Below, one piece after another: positions 13,918 to 24,726 of a DNA stretch of 64,000 nucleotides. The position numbers and the translations under genes are program-made. The DNA lies in contig NZ_QXGR01000001.1 in the NCBI RefSeq assembly GCF_003604195.1, positions 434,001-498,000 on the forward strand, read 5' to 3'. Under the pieces are notes generated by a model. That model was given only the letters and a program-made list of their open reading frames with translations, searched no databases and was not told the origin of the DNA. The stretch comes from Simplicispira lacusdiani. GTDB lineage: Bacteria; Pseudomonadota; Gammaproteobacteria; Burkholderiales; Burkholderiaceae_C. The first letter of the stretch is position 1. Every line of letters starts with the position of its first letter.

Positions 13918-15372
13918 TCAGACCGCTTCGGTTTCCGCCTCGCGGGCCGGGAAGCGCACCGTGAAGCAGGCGCCGGGCGGTTGCTGGCCTGGGTGTGCGT
14001 CCTCCACCGTGACTTCGGCGCTGTGCTGGCGCGCGATCTCGCGCACGATGGGCAGGCCCAGGCCGGAGCCGTCGGCATCGGTGCCCAGGGCGCGGTAGAA
14101 GGGCAGGAAGATCAGTTCGCGCTCGCCCTCGGGCACGCCGGGGCCGGAGTCTTCCACCTGCAGCAGCAGGATGCGGCCGAAGGTGTCGGCCAGCACGCGC
14201 GCGGTGATGACACCGGGCTTGTCGGCGCTCGACGGCGTGTAATTGATGGCGTTGTCCACCAGGTTGCGCACCAGCTCCTTGAGCAGCGTGGGGTTGCCGT
14301 CGAGCCAGACGCCGGGCGAGCCGGGCTCGGCGCCGTCGTAGCCCAGGTCGATGTGTTTGTCGAGCGCGCGCGGCACCGAGTCGCGCACCACCTCCACGGT
14401 CAGGCGCGCCAGGTCGCAGGGGATCAGCGCCATCTGGGCGCCGCTGCTTTCCGCGCGCGCCAGGGCCAGCAGCTGGTTGACGGTGTGCGTGGCGCGGATG
14501 CTGGAGCGCCCGATCTGCTGTAGCGAGCGCTTGAGTTCCTCGGTGCTGGTGCCCTCGCGCTGCGCCAGGTCGGCCTGCATGCGCAGGCCCGCCAGCGGGG
14601 TCTTGAGCTGGTGCGCGGCGTCGGCGAGGAAGCGCTTCTGCGTGGCGAGCGAGTCGTTCAGGCGCTGCAGCAGGTCGTTCACCGAGTCCACCAGCGGCGC
14701 CACCTCCAGCGGCACGGTGTGGTGGTCCAGTGGCGAAAGGTCGCCGGGGTCGCGCGCGCGGATGCGCTCTTCGAGCTGGTTGAGCGGCTGGATGCCGCGC
14801 GCCAGCGCCAGCCACACCAGCAGCACGGCCAGCGGCAGGATGACGAACTGCGGCACCATCACGCCCTTGATGATCTCGGTGGCCAGCACGCTGCGCTTCT
14901 CGCGCGTCTCGGCCACCTGCACCAGGGCCAGCGGCGCATCGGGCAGCGGCAGGCGCACCCAGATGTAGGCCATGCGGATCTCCAGGCCGCGCAGCTCGGC
15001 GTCGCGCAGGCGCACCTCGCCGATGGTGGGCAGCTCGTCCTCGGGCGGCAGCGGCAGCTCGCGCTCGCCCGAGAGCAGGTCGCCGCGCGGCCCGGTGACC
15101 TGGTAGTACACGGTGTCGGAATCGTCGGCGCGCAGGATTTCGCTGGCGGGCTGCGGCAGGTTGAAGTGCGGCTTGCCTTTTTGCACCGTGACGAGTTGCG
15201 CCAGCGCGTGGGCGTTGTATTCGAGCGCGCGGTCGAAGGGCTTGTTGGCGATGCCCTGCGCCACCAGCCAGGTCAGCGCCAGGCTCACGGGCCACAGCAG
15301 CAGCAGCGGGGTGAGCATCCAGTCCAGGATCTCGCCGAACAGGGAGCGCTGCTCGCGCTGGAAGATCTTCAA
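13918..15372 (-). CDS. Sensor histidine kinase of the TctE family
   Basis: This 484-residue kinase has TM1 at about 18-38, a periplasmic domain of about 130 residues resembling the 2CSK_N domain, and TM2 at about 171-191. A HAMP-like linker, a dimerisation box DAAHQLKTP with His254, and a C-terminal ATPase with N, G1 (DSGPGVPE) and G2 (GSGLGLPI) boxes follow. Together with the response regulator at 15613-16287 it forms a two-component system of the kind controlling carboxylate uptake in Comamonadaceae. No tctCBA transporter genes lie nearby. The gap to the regulator (240 bases) is unusually large and is filled with repeats. Confidence 0.88.
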   Translation of the reverse strand: MKIFQREQRSLFGEILDWMLTPLLLLWPVSLALTWLVAQGIANKPFDRALEYNAHALAQLVTVQKGKPHFNLPQPASEILRADDSDTVYYQVTGPRGDLLSGERELPLPPEDELPTIGEVRLRDAELRGLEIRMAYIWVRLPLPDAPLALVQVAETREKRSVLATEIIKGVMVPQFVILPLAVLLVWLALARGIQPLNQLEERIRARDPGDLSPLDHHTVPLEVAPLVDSVNDLLQRLNDSLATQKRFLADAAHQLKTPLAGLRMQADLAQREGTSTEELKRSLQQIGRSSIRATHTVNQLLALARAESSGAQMALIPCDLARLTVEVVRDSVPRALDKHIDLGYDGAEPGSPGVWLDGNPTLLKELVRNLVDNAINYTPSSADKPGVITARVLADTFGRILLLQVEDSGPGVPEGERELIFLPFYRALGTDADGSGLGLPIVREIARQHSAEVTVEDAHPGQQPPGACFTVRFPAREAETEAV

Positions 15373-15390
15373 GATCGCGGCCCTGGTTTT

Positions 15391-15452
15391 GAATGAAAAG
15401 CGACCCTAGCGCAATGTGGATAAGCGCTATCAGCTATTAAATCAGGAGTAAT
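15391..15452 (-). repeat. Interspersed palindromic element, copy b
   Basis: On the minus strand the element reads CTCCTGATTTAATAGC, TGATAGCGC, TTATCCACATT, GCGCTAGGGTCGC and then TTTTCATTC. TAGCGC (15407-15412) and GCGCTA (15424-15429) form the inner inverted repeat. It sits just upstream of the TctE-family start codon. It shares its layout with copies c, e, f, g and h. Confidence 0.7.
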
Positions 15453-15479
15453 TGGTGCTGCTCCATCTGTGGCGTATGC

Positions 15480-15610
15480 AACGGGCGCGGCCCAGGCCAG
15501 CGGCCCCCGCGCAAGGGCCGCCCCGCCGCGCTGGGGGCGTCCCCCTGCCCGCAGCGCGCAGCGCTGCGAGAGCGGGGGGAAGCGGCGCAGCCGCTCAGGG
15601 GGGTGTTCCA
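15480..15610. repeat. GC-rich structured intergenic block
   Basis: The space between the response-regulator and sensor-kinase genes contains nested GC inverted repeats such as GGGG-GCGT-CCCC and GCGGC-GCA-GCCGC, plus a purine/C-run tail ending near GGGGGGTGTTCCAT. It lies next to copy b. From memory, very similar blocks recur in Comamonadaceae genomes; only one copy is present here, so its repeat status is inference. The 80-codon frame across it and copy b does not look like a gene. Confidence 0.45.
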
Positions 15611-15612
15611 TC

Positions 15613-16287
15613 TCAACCCGGGATCTTTTCCAGGCAGTAACCCAGGCCGCGCACCGTGGCGATGCGGATCGGGCCCTTTTCGATCTTCTTGCGCAGGCGG
15701 TGGATGTAGACCTCGATGGCGTTGTTGCTCACCTCCTCGCCCCATTCGCACAGGCGCTCGACGAGCTGGTCCTTGCTCACCAGGCGGCCGGCGCGCTGCA
15801 GCAGCACCTCCAGCAGGCCCAGCTCGCGCGCCGACAGCTCGATCATCTTGCCGTCGATGGTGGCCACGCGGCCGGCCTGGTCGTACACCAGCGGGCCGTG
15901 CTTGATGGCGCTGCTGGTGCCGCCCATGCCGCGGCGGGTGAGGGCGCGCACGCGCGCCTCCAACTCCTGCAGCGAGAAGGGCTTGGCCATGTAGTCGTCG
16001 GCGCCGAAATCCAGGCCCTTGACGCGCTCTTCCACGCTGTCGGCGGCGGTGAGGATCAGCACCGGCAGCGCCGAGCCGCGCGAGCGCAGGCGCTTGAGCA
16101 CCTCCAGCCCGTGCATGCGTGGCAGGCCCAGGTCGAGGATCAGCAGGTCGAATTCGTTGTTGGTCATCAGCGCGGCATCGGCCTCGCTGCCACTGGCCAC
16201 ATGGTCGACCACGGCGCCCGAGCTGCGCAGGGTGCGCAGCAGGCCATCGGCCAGCACTTGGTCGTCTTCGGCGATGAGGATGCGCAT
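15613..16287 (-). CDS. OmpR-type response regulator (TctD-like)
   Basis: The gene encodes 224 residues with a good AGGAGA site before ATG 16287. The receiver domain has an acidic pocket at residues 7-9, phospho-acceptor Asp52 (LILDLGLP), Thr80 and Lys102 (YMAKPFS). The C-terminal winged helix ends in IEVYIHRLRKKI and VRGLGYCLEK, the OmpR/PhoB DNA-binding signature. It should be phosphorylated by the kinase encoded 240 bases downstream. Target genes cannot be read from this window. Confidence 0.92.
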   Translation of the reverse strand: MRILIAEDDQVLADGLLRTLRSSGAVVDHVASGSEADAALMTNNEFDLLILDLGLPRMHGLEVLKRLRSRGSALPVLILTAADSVEERVKGLDFGADDYMAKPFSLQELEARVRALTRRGMGGTSSAIKHGPLVYDQAGRVATIDGKMIELSARELGLLEVLLQRAGRLVSKDQLVERLCEWGEEVSNNAIEVYIHRLRKKIEKGPIRIATVRGLGYCLEKIPG

Positions 16288-16336
16288 GGTGTCTCCTGTT
16301 GTGGGTTCGATTTTAGGAGTTCGGGGCCGCTCCGCG

Positions 16337-16846
16337 TCAGGCCGGGTTGTTGCCGCCCGCGTAGGCCTCCAGGCCGATGGCGACCACGGCGGCTACCTCG
16401 TCGCCGACCTCGGCGCGGAATTCGGCCTCGGCCTGCGCCACGGCGCCCTGGAAGGCCTGCAGCCAGGCCAGCCCCGTGGGCGTGAAGCGCACGCGGCGCG
16501 CCCGTGCGTCATGCGGGTCGGGACCGCGCTCCACCAGGCCCCAGGCCTCGCACTGGTCCACGAGGGCGCCCATGGCCTGCTTGGTCATGCCCGCGCGCTC
16601 GGCCAGGTCGCCCAGCCGGTCGCCGTGCAGCGAGAGGTGGCGCGTGATGTGCACATGCGCCGCGCTCACCTGGTCGCGCGCCGCGAGGTTGGACAGCGCC
16701 AGCGGCACCTCCACGTTGCGCGCCATGAGCTGCAGCACGCGCGCGTCGAAGCGCCGCAGCGCGTGGCCGATGAGCCGGCCCAGGTGGGTCTGGCGCCAGC
16801 CGTCGTGCCGCGCGGTGTCGCCAGGGAGTGGGGAGCGGGGAGTCAT
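16337..16846 (-). CDS. MarR-family transcriptional regulator
   Basis: From ATG 16846 the product is 169 residues. A TTG start 24 codons upstream is possible but less likely. The winged-helix core includes HLSLHGDRLGDLAERAGMTK (recognition region), then a wing segment with ERGPDPHDARARRVRFTPTG, matching the MarR pattern. A helical dimerisation region lies at the C-terminus. An inverted repeat directly upstream (16848-16866) could be an autoregulatory operator. It is divergent from recA. The ligand is unknown. Confidence 0.85.
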   Translation of the reverse strand: MTPRSPLPGDTARHDGWRQTHLGRLIGHALRRFDARVLQLMARNVEVPLALSNLAARDQVSAAHVHITRHLSLHGDRLGDLAERAGMTKQAMGALVDQCEAWGLVERGPDPHDARARRVRFTPTGLAWLQAFQGAVAQAEAEFRAEVGDEVAAVVAIGLEAYAGGNNPA

Positions 16847-16847
16847 G

Positions 16848-16866
16848 GTTTGATGGTAAGGCAAAC
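16848..16866. promoter_or_regulatory. Inverted repeat before the MarR gene
   Basis: GTTTG (16848-16852) and CAAAC (16862-16866), separated by nine bases, lie immediately before the MarR start codon. Position and symmetry suit an autoregulatory operator, but the arms are short. Confidence 0.3.
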
Positions 16867-16910
16867 TGACCAAATAATCGATGCGAGCCCGGAAATGACC
16901 GGATAGACTA

Positions 16911-16926
16911 CTGTTCAAGCATCCAG
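16911..16926 (+). promoter_or_regulatory. Near-consensus LexA (SOS) box upstream of recA
   Basis: The sequence CTGT-TCAAGCAT-CCAG matches the proteobacterial LexA pattern CTGT-N8-ACAG at all but one defining base. It lies 62 bases upstream of the recA start codon, a usual place for SOS control. Confidence 0.5.
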
Positions 16927-16987
16927 CCTGTAATTAATTGCAGAGGGATGCGCCAAGGCACCCCACCGATATTCCAAGGAGTTTTCC

Positions 16988-18118
<1,131 letters not shown>

Positions 18119-18135
18119 AGACCGCCTGAGCCGCC

Positions 18136-18603
18136 ATGGCCCCGCCACCGCTGTCCTTGAAGGGCCGGGCCCTGCGCTGCCTGGCGGGCCGCGAGCATTC
18201 GCGCGCCGAGCTGCTGCGCAAGCTGGCGCCCTACGAGGAAGCGCCGGGGCAGCTCGAACGCGTGCTCGACGAGCTGCAGGCCAAGGGCTTCATCAGCGAG
18301 GAGCGGGTGGCCGCGTCGCTGTTGCACCGCCGTGCGGCGCGCTTGGGCGATCGGCGCATCCGACAGGAACTGCAGGCCAAGGGGCTCGACGCCCCCACGG
18401 TGGCACAGGCGCTGGAGCAGTTGCGCGGCACCGAGCGCGAGCGCGCGCAGGGGGTGTGGCAGCGCAAGTTCGGTGCGCCGCCGCAGGACGCCAAGGAGCA
18501 CGCGCGCCAAGTGCGTTTTCTGCTGGCGCGTGGGTTCTCGGCCGAGGTGGTGCGCCGCGTGGTGCAGGGCGGCGAGGGCGAAGACGCGCAGACCGGGATT
18601 TAA
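18136..18603 (+). CDS. recX: Regulatory protein RecX
   Basis: The 155-residue product is built of three-helix RecX repeats: an N-terminal [20 protein letters not shown] segment, a middle [20 protein letters not shown] segment and a C-terminal [18 protein letters not shown]. RecX binds the RecA filament and limits its activity. Its position 17 bases after recA supports co-transcription. Its stop codon directly abuts copy c of the interspersed element. Confidence 0.93.
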   Translation: MAPPPLSLKGRALRCLAGREHSRAELLRKLAPYEEAPGQLERVLDELQAKGFISEERVAASLLHRRAARLGDRRIRQELQAKGLDAPTVAQALEQLRGTERERAQGVWQRKFGAPPQDAKEHARQVRFLLARGFSAEVVRRVVQGGEGEDAQTGI

Positions 18604-18662
18604 GGCTTTTCAGCCTCCGGCGCCCAAGGAATAAGCGCTGCAAGCTATTGAATCAATAGCAG
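18604..18662 (-). repeat. Interspersed palindromic element, copy c
   Basis: The element fills the entire gap between the convergent recX and argC stop codons. GCTATTGA (18644-18651) and TCAATAGC (18653-18660) form a perfect 8-bp inverted repeat with one base between. Next to it, on the minus strand, are GCAGCGCTTAT and a GGCGCCGGAGGC block, in the same order as the other copies. It could also terminate or stabilise both transcripts. Confidence 0.75.
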
Positions 18663-19595
18663 TTAAAGGCCCAGCATGAGGCGCAGGTTCTGCACCGCCG
18701 CGCCGCTGGCGCCCTTGCCCAGGTTGTCCAGCCGCGCGATCAGCACGGCCTGGCGGTGTTCCTCGTTGGCGAACACGCGCAGCTCCAGTTGGTTGGTGTT
18801 GGCCAGTGTGTCGGCGGCCAGCTTCAGGTCGTCCGTCGGCGGCAGCACCTTCACCCACTGCTCGGGCGTGTTGGTGCGCGCGTAGTGGGCGGCCAGGGCA
18901 TCGTGCAGCGCGGCCGCCTTGGGTTGGCCGGGCAGCAGGTCCAGGTGCAGCGGCAGTTGCACCAGCATGCCCTGCGGGAAGTTGCCCACGGCGGGGATGA
19001 ACAGCGGACGGCGCGTCATGCCGGTGTAGTGCAGGATCTCCGGGATGTGCTTGTGCGCCAGGCCCAGTGCATAGGCCTCGTAGGGCGGCGCCTTGCCGGC
19101 CTCGTAGGCCTCGATCATCGGCCGGCCGCCACCGGAATAGCCCGACACGGAGGGCAGCGACACGGCGAAATCCTTGGGCAGCAAACCCGCATCGACCAGC
19201 GGGCGCAGCAGGGCGATGGCGCCGGTGGCGTAGCAGCCGGGGTTGGCCACGCGCGTGGCGGTGCGCACGGCATCGAGCTGCCCCGCGCACAGTTCGGGGA
19301 AGCCGAACACCCAGCCCGGCGCGGTGCGGTGCGCGGTGCTGGCGTCGATCACCTTGATGCCGCGGCCCGTGGCCTTTTCGATGTCGTCCACCAGCGCCAC
19401 GGTCTCGCGCGCGGCATCGTCGTGCAGGCACAGCACCACGAGGTCGGCCTCGGCCACGAGGGCGCGCTTGGCGGCAGGGTCCTTGCGCAGCTCGGGGGCG
19501 ATGCTCAGCAGCTCGACCCCGGCCATGCCCTGCAGGCGTTCACGGATCTGCAGGCCCGTGGTGCCGGCCTCGCCGTCGATGAATACTTTGGACAT
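18663..19595 (-). CDS. argC: N-acetyl-gamma-glutamyl-phosphate reductase, short (type 2) form
   Basis: From ATG 19595, preceded by AGGAG, the product is 310 residues, the length of the type 2 ArgC family. The NADP-binding N-terminus has [12 protein letters not shown]. The catalytic Cys121 lies in ANPGCYATG, and the substrate region contains SGYSGGGR. It reduces N-acetyl-glutamyl-5-phosphate to the semialdehyde in arginine biosynthesis. Longer upstream frames add no family sequence. It converges on recX and is divergent from sucC. Confidence 0.95.
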   Translation of the reverse strand: MSKVFIDGEAGTTGLQIRERLQGMAGVELLSIAPELRKDPAAKRALVAEADLVVLCLHDDAARETVALVDDIEKATGRGIKVIDASTAHRTAPGWVFGFPELCAGQLDAVRTATRVANPGCYATGAIALLRPLVDAGLLPKDFAVSLPSVSGYSGGGRPMIEAYEAGKAPPYEAYALGLAHKHIPEILHYTGMTRRPLFIPAVGNFPQGMLVQLPLHLDLLPGQPKAAALHDALAAHYARTNTPEQWVKVLPPTDDLKLAADTLANTNQLELRVFANEEHRQAVLIARLDNLGKGASGAAVQNLRLMLGL

Positions 19596-19752
19596 GTTTT
19601 GCTCCTGCAAGGTGTCACGCGGGCGGCGTAAGCTTGGAAAAAGGTATGGTGCGTCGCAACATGATACAGTTGAAGGCTGCCATGTCCCACGCCCGCCGCC
19701 AGACATTCCAACCATGGTAGCCGGGTGAAATCCCTTTCCTGAGAGAGACCTC

Positions 19753-20913
<1,161 letters not shown>

Positions 20914-20918
20914 TGACC

Positions 20919-20948
20919 TTGGGGACAGATCTTTAGCTCTGTCCCCAA
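20919..20948. repeat. Perfect 11-bp inverted repeat in the sucC-sucD gap
   Basis: TTGGGGACAGA (20919-20929) and TCTGTCCCCAA (20938-20948) flank an 8-base loop, TCTTTAGC. No T-run follows, so it is more likely an mRNA processing or stability hairpin, or a REP-like repeat unit, than a terminator. Confidence 0.7.
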
Positions 20949-20966
20949 CTGACTAGGACGAGAAAC

Positions 20967-21860
20967 ATGTCGATCTACATCAACAAAGACACCAAGGTCA
21001 TCACCCAGGGCATCACGGGCAAGACCGGCCAGTTCCATACGGAAAAGTGCCAGGAATACGCGAACGGCAAGAACTGCTTCGTGGCCGGCGTGAACCCCAA
21101 GAAGGCCGGTGAGTCGATCTTCAACATCCCGATCTACGCCTCCGTCAAGGAAGCCGCCACGCAGACCGGCGCCACCGTGTCCGTGATCTACGTGCCCCCG
21201 GCAGGCGCAGCCGCCGCCATCTGGGAAGCCGTGGAAGCCGACTTGGACATGGCCATCTGCATCACTGAAGGCATCCCGGTGCGCGACATGCTCGAAGTGC
21301 GCAACAAGATGAAGGCCAAGGAAGCCGCCGGCGGCAAGAAGACGCTGCTGCTGGGTCCCAACTGCCCCGGCATCATCACGCCCGACGAGATCAAGATCGG
21401 CATCATGCCCGGCCACATCCACCGCAAGGGCCGCATTGGCGTGGTCTCGCGTTCGGGCACGCTGACCTATGAAGCCGTGGCCATGCTGACCGAAGTCGGC
21501 CTGGGCCAATCCACCGCCGTGGGCATCGGTGGCGACCCGATCAACGGTCTGAAGCACATCGACGTGATGAAGGCCTTCAACGAAGACCCCGACACCGACG
21601 CCGTGATCATGATCGGCGAAATCGGCGGTCCCGATGAAGCCGAAGCCGCACAGTGGTGCAAGGCCAACATGAAGAAGCCTATCGTCGGCTTCATCGCTGG
21701 CGTGACCGCCCCTCCCGGCAAGCGCATGGGCCACGCCGGCGCGCTGATCTCCGGCGGCGCCGACACGGCCGATGCCAAGCTCGCCATCATGGAAGAGTGC
21801 GGTTTCGTCGTGACGCGCAACCCCTCGGAACTGGGCAAGCTGCTCAAGGCACAGCTCTGA
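20967..21860 (+). CDS. sucD: Succinyl-CoA synthetase (ADP-forming) alpha subunit
   Basis: This 297-residue protein has the N-terminal CoA-binding domain ([13 protein letters not shown]) and the LGPNCPGI loop. The active-site His region is [10 protein letters not shown], whose His carries the phosphoryl group. It is the catalytic partner of SucC. A strong intrinsic terminator lies about 33 bases downstream, closing the operon. Confidence 0.98.
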   Translation: MSIYINKDTKVITQGITGKTGQFHTEKCQEYANGKNCFVAGVNPKKAGESIFNIPIYASVKEAATQTGATVSVIYVPPAGAAAAIWEAVEADLDMAICITEGIPVRDMLEVRNKMKAKEAAGGKKTLLLGPNCPGIITPDEIKIGIMPGHIHRKGRIGVVSRSGTLTYEAVAMLTEVGLGQSTAVGIGGDPINGLKHIDVMKAFNEDPDTDAVIMIGEIGGPDEAEAAQWCKANMKKPIVGFIAGVTAPPGKRMGHAGALISGGADTADAKLAIMEECGFVVTRNPSELGKLLKAQL

Positions 21861-21892
21861 TCCGGGCTTCGGGCGCTTTGCGTCCAGCCGCC

Positions 21893-21930
21893 AAAAAAGC
21901 GCCTGTGGCACCTGCTGCAGGCGCTTTTTG
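21893..21930 (+). terminator. Intrinsic terminator after sucD
   Basis: AAAAAGCGCCTG and CAGGCGCTTTTT form a long stem around a 12-base loop, ending in a T-run. This is a convincing Rho-independent terminator for sucCD and could also work in the reverse direction. Confidence 0.85.
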
Positions 21931-22110
21931 CCATTCTGGGTGACAAAAATGGCAGTTCCCGGTTGGACGTTCGCTGGAGACGCCGTGCTCGCGTCGCGCG
22001 GCCGTGAAACACGTGGTTGCATCGTTCGGCGCAAATCTTGCTAGCATTTTTGACCAAATCTGAATTCAGAGGCACAGAGAGTGGGCAGTCACGCAGGGGG
22101 AGGAAAACCA

Positions 22111-24726
22111 GTGCAATGGCACAAGCAAGGGGCATGGAGCCTTTTGCTGGTGCTCGCCATGGTTGCTCTGTACCTCGCGACCGATGTGGTGCAGGGCCTG
22201 GAGCGGCGCCTCTATGATGGGGTGGCGGCCAGTGGCTCGCGCCAGGCCTTGCCTGAAGTCGTGATCGTTGCCATCGACGAGCACAGCCTGGCCAGCCTGG
22301 GTCCCTGGCCTTGGCCACGGGATGTGCATGCCCAGCTGATTGATCGGCTGGCTGCGGCGGGCGCCAAGACCATTGTCCACACCACCCTGTTTGACGGCCC
22401 GCAAACCGACCGGGGATTGGTTTATCTGCGGCAGATCCGCTCCATGCTGGGCGCTGCGCCGCCCGAAGCCGCGGCCTTGTCGGGGCTGATCGGACGCACG
22501 CTGGATGAAGCAGAAAGCGCCCTCGATGCCGACGGCCGCCTGGCGGCCAGTATCCAGCGCGCTGGCAATGTGTTCCTGGCCAGCCGTCAGGCGGTAGCGG
22601 GTGCGGGGTCGGCGGCGGCACGCGTGCCTTCTTTCGTGCACCGCAGTGCCTTGGCCGATCCGGGTGAGCATGCCTTGCCAGCCGGCCCGGGCGTTTACCC
22701 GCTGGCCGCCCTGGGGCAGGCGGCGGCCGGCGTGGGCCATCTGCAGGGGCTGGCCGACGGCGATGGCGCAATGCGCCGGGTGCCCCTGCTGCTGCGCTCG
22801 GATGGCGCGGGCTTGCCAGCGCTGGCGCTGTTGGCGGCGGCGCACAGCCTGCATGTCGGCAAGGCGGAGGTCCAGCCGGCGGGGGAGCATGCCCTGCGTT
22901 TGGGCGGGCTGCTGGTGGCCATGAATTCCAAGGCCGTGCTGCGCCCGCACCATTACCCTGCCCCGGCCACGATGCTGTCGTTCCACGATGTGCTCAGTGG
23001 CAAGGTGGCCGCGGCGCGGCTGCAGAACCGTATCGTGCTCATCGGGGCCACGGCGGCCGGCGTGCAGCCGCCCGTGCATGTGACTGGAGGGCAGGAGGCC
23101 CAGCCTCCGGTGCAGTGGCTGGCGCAGCAGGTTTCCAGTATCCGCCAGGGGCATGGCTATACCGAACCGGCATGGGGCATGCCAGTGATGTGGCTGCTGC
23201 TGGTGGGTGTTGCGCTGTATCTGGTCTTGGGTTTGCCGCGCATGGCGCCACGCGTGGGCGTGGGTGTCACTTTGGCCTTGGCGTGTGCATTGGCGGCACT
23301 GCAATGGCTGTGGCTACAAGAGGTGTCGCAATGGTTGCATCTGGGGCTTCCCGTGCTGGCGCTCATGGCCGGGTGGCTGGTGCATGCAGCAAGCGCGCCT
23401 CGGCACGATGCAGAAGCCTTGCCGGAGGGGGAGCGCAGCGCACACGAGGCGGACCGCATGATGGGACTGGCGCTGCAGGGCCAGGGCCAGCTCGACATGG
23501 CCTATGAACGCTTGCGCCGCATTCCCATGGAGCCGCAGGTGCAAGACAACCTGATGCACCTGGCGCAGGATTTCGAGCGCAAGCACCAGTACGACAGGGC
23601 GCGCATGGTGTACGAACATATCCTGCGCCACGACCCGGAAAACAAGGAGGCGCGCTCCCGCCGCAAGCGGGCGCGCCAGTTGTCCGAGGTGGCCGCGCAG
23701 GCGGGTGCCACGGCGGCGGCGGAGGCCGCAGCGGTGCCCAGTGGCACGCAGCCTGTGCTGCTGGGGCGTTACCAGATCGAAAAGGAGCTGGGGCGTGGCG
23801 CCATGGGCGTGGTTTATCAGGGGCGGGATCCGAAGATCGGCCGTGTGGTGGCCATCAAGGCGCTGGCCCTGGGGCAGGAGTTCGATGGCAGCGCCTTGGT
23901 GGATGCGCGGGCGCGGTTTTTCCGCGAGGCCGAGTCAGCTGGCCGCCTGCAGCATCAGAACATCGTCACCATCTACGACGCGGGCGATGAGAACGGCCTG
24001 GCATGGATCGCCATGGAATTGCTCAAGGGTCAGGACCTCACGGGTGCCGCCACGCCGGACCATCTGCTGCCGGTGGAGCAAGTGGTGTCTATCGTGGCGC
24101 GCGTGGCCGATGCGCTGGACTATGCCCACCAACAGAATGTGGTGCACCGCGACATCAAGCCGGCCAACATCATGTTCGATGCCTCCGCCGATGCGGTGAA
24201 GGTGTCCGATTTCGGCATTGCACGCATCACCGACAGCAGCAAGACGCGCACCGGTCTCGTGCTGGGGACTCCCAGCTTCATGGCCCCGGAGCAACTGGCC
24301 GGGCACAGGGTCGATGGTCGCTGCGACCTCTATGCCCTGGGCGTGACGCTGTTCCAGTTGCTGACGGGGAGCCTGCCGTTGCGCGGAGCTTCGATGAGCG
24401 AGCTGATGCACAACATCGCCCACATGCAGGCGCCCGATGTGCGGCAACTGCGGCCGGAGCTTTCACCGGAGCTGGCCCGTATCGTGGCGCAGGCGCTGCG
24501 CAAGAATCCGCAAGACCGTTACCAGACCGGGCGCCAGTTTGCCGCCGATCTGCGCAGTGCGGGGAGCGTCCTCCAAGGGGGGGTGGATGAGTCCTATTCT
24601 GCATTGGCGCTGGACTATGATGCGCACAGCGATATCAAAGAGCACCAGAAAATGGCGGATTTCCAAGAAACTGTGATGCAAGACCCTGCGCCCCCTGTTT
24701 CCGTGACTCGCCAGGGCGCGCAATGA
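22111..24726 (+). CDS. CHASE2-sensor serine/threonine protein kinase
   Basis: The start chosen is GTG 22111, preceded by GGGGAGG at seven bases; GTG 22081 is an alternative adding ten residues. The 871-residue product has an N-terminal TM, a periplasmic CHASE2 domain with the motif IDEHSLASLGPWPWPRD, and three TM segments at about 347-425. A TPR-like helical region and a Hanks-type kinase domain (about 553-830) follow. The Gly-rich loop (GRGAMGVVY), Lys583 (AIKA), catalytic Asp681 (HRDIKPAN) and DFG Asp700 are all present, so the kinase should be active. The PP2C phosphatase gene overlaps its stop by ATGA. It heads a five-gene signalling run upstream of pilA. Confidence 0.92.
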   Translation: MQWHKQGAWSLLLVLAMVALYLATDVVQGLERRLYDGVAASGSRQALPEVVIVAIDEHSLASLGPWPWPRDVHAQLIDRLAAAGAKTIVHTTLFDGPQTDRGLVYLRQIRSMLGAAPPEAAALSGLIGRTLDEAESALDADGRLAASIQRAGNVFLASRQAVAGAGSAAARVPSFVHRSALADPGEHALPAGPGVYPLAALGQAAAGVGHLQGLADGDGAMRRVPLLLRSDGAGLPALALLAAAHSLHVGKAEVQPAGEHALRLGGLLVAMNSKAVLRPHHYPAPATMLSFHDVLSGKVAAARLQNRIVLIGATAAGVQPPVHVTGGQEAQPPVQWLAQQVSSIRQGHGYTEPAWGMPVMWLLLVGVALYLVLGLPRMAPRVGVGVTLALACALAALQWLWLQEVSQWLHLGLPVLALMAGWLVHAASAPRHDAEALPEGERSAHEADRMMGLALQGQGQLDMAYERLRRIPMEPQVQDNLMHLAQDFERKHQYDRARMVYEHILRHDPENKEARSRRKRARQLSEVAAQAGATAAAEAAAVPSGTQPVLLGRYQIEKELGRGAMGVVYQGRDPKIGRVVAIKALALGQEFDGSALVDARARFFREAESAGRLQHQNIVTIYDAGDENGLAWIAMELLKGQDLTGAATPDHLLPVEQVVSIVARVADALDYAHQQNVVHRDIKPANIMFDASADAVKVSDFGIARITDSSKTRTGLVLGTPSFMAPEQLAGHRVDGRCDLYALGVTLFQLLTGSLPLRGASMSELMHNIAHMQAPDVRQLRPELSPELARIVAQALRKNPQDRYQTGRQFAADLRSAGSVLQGGVDESYSALALDYDAHSDIKEHQKMADFQETVMQDPAPPVSVTRQGAQ

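Noticed and set aside
16301..16320. TTCGATT-like tRNA arm motif upstream of the response-regulator gene
   Set aside because: No acceptor stem or anticodon arm can be formed around it.
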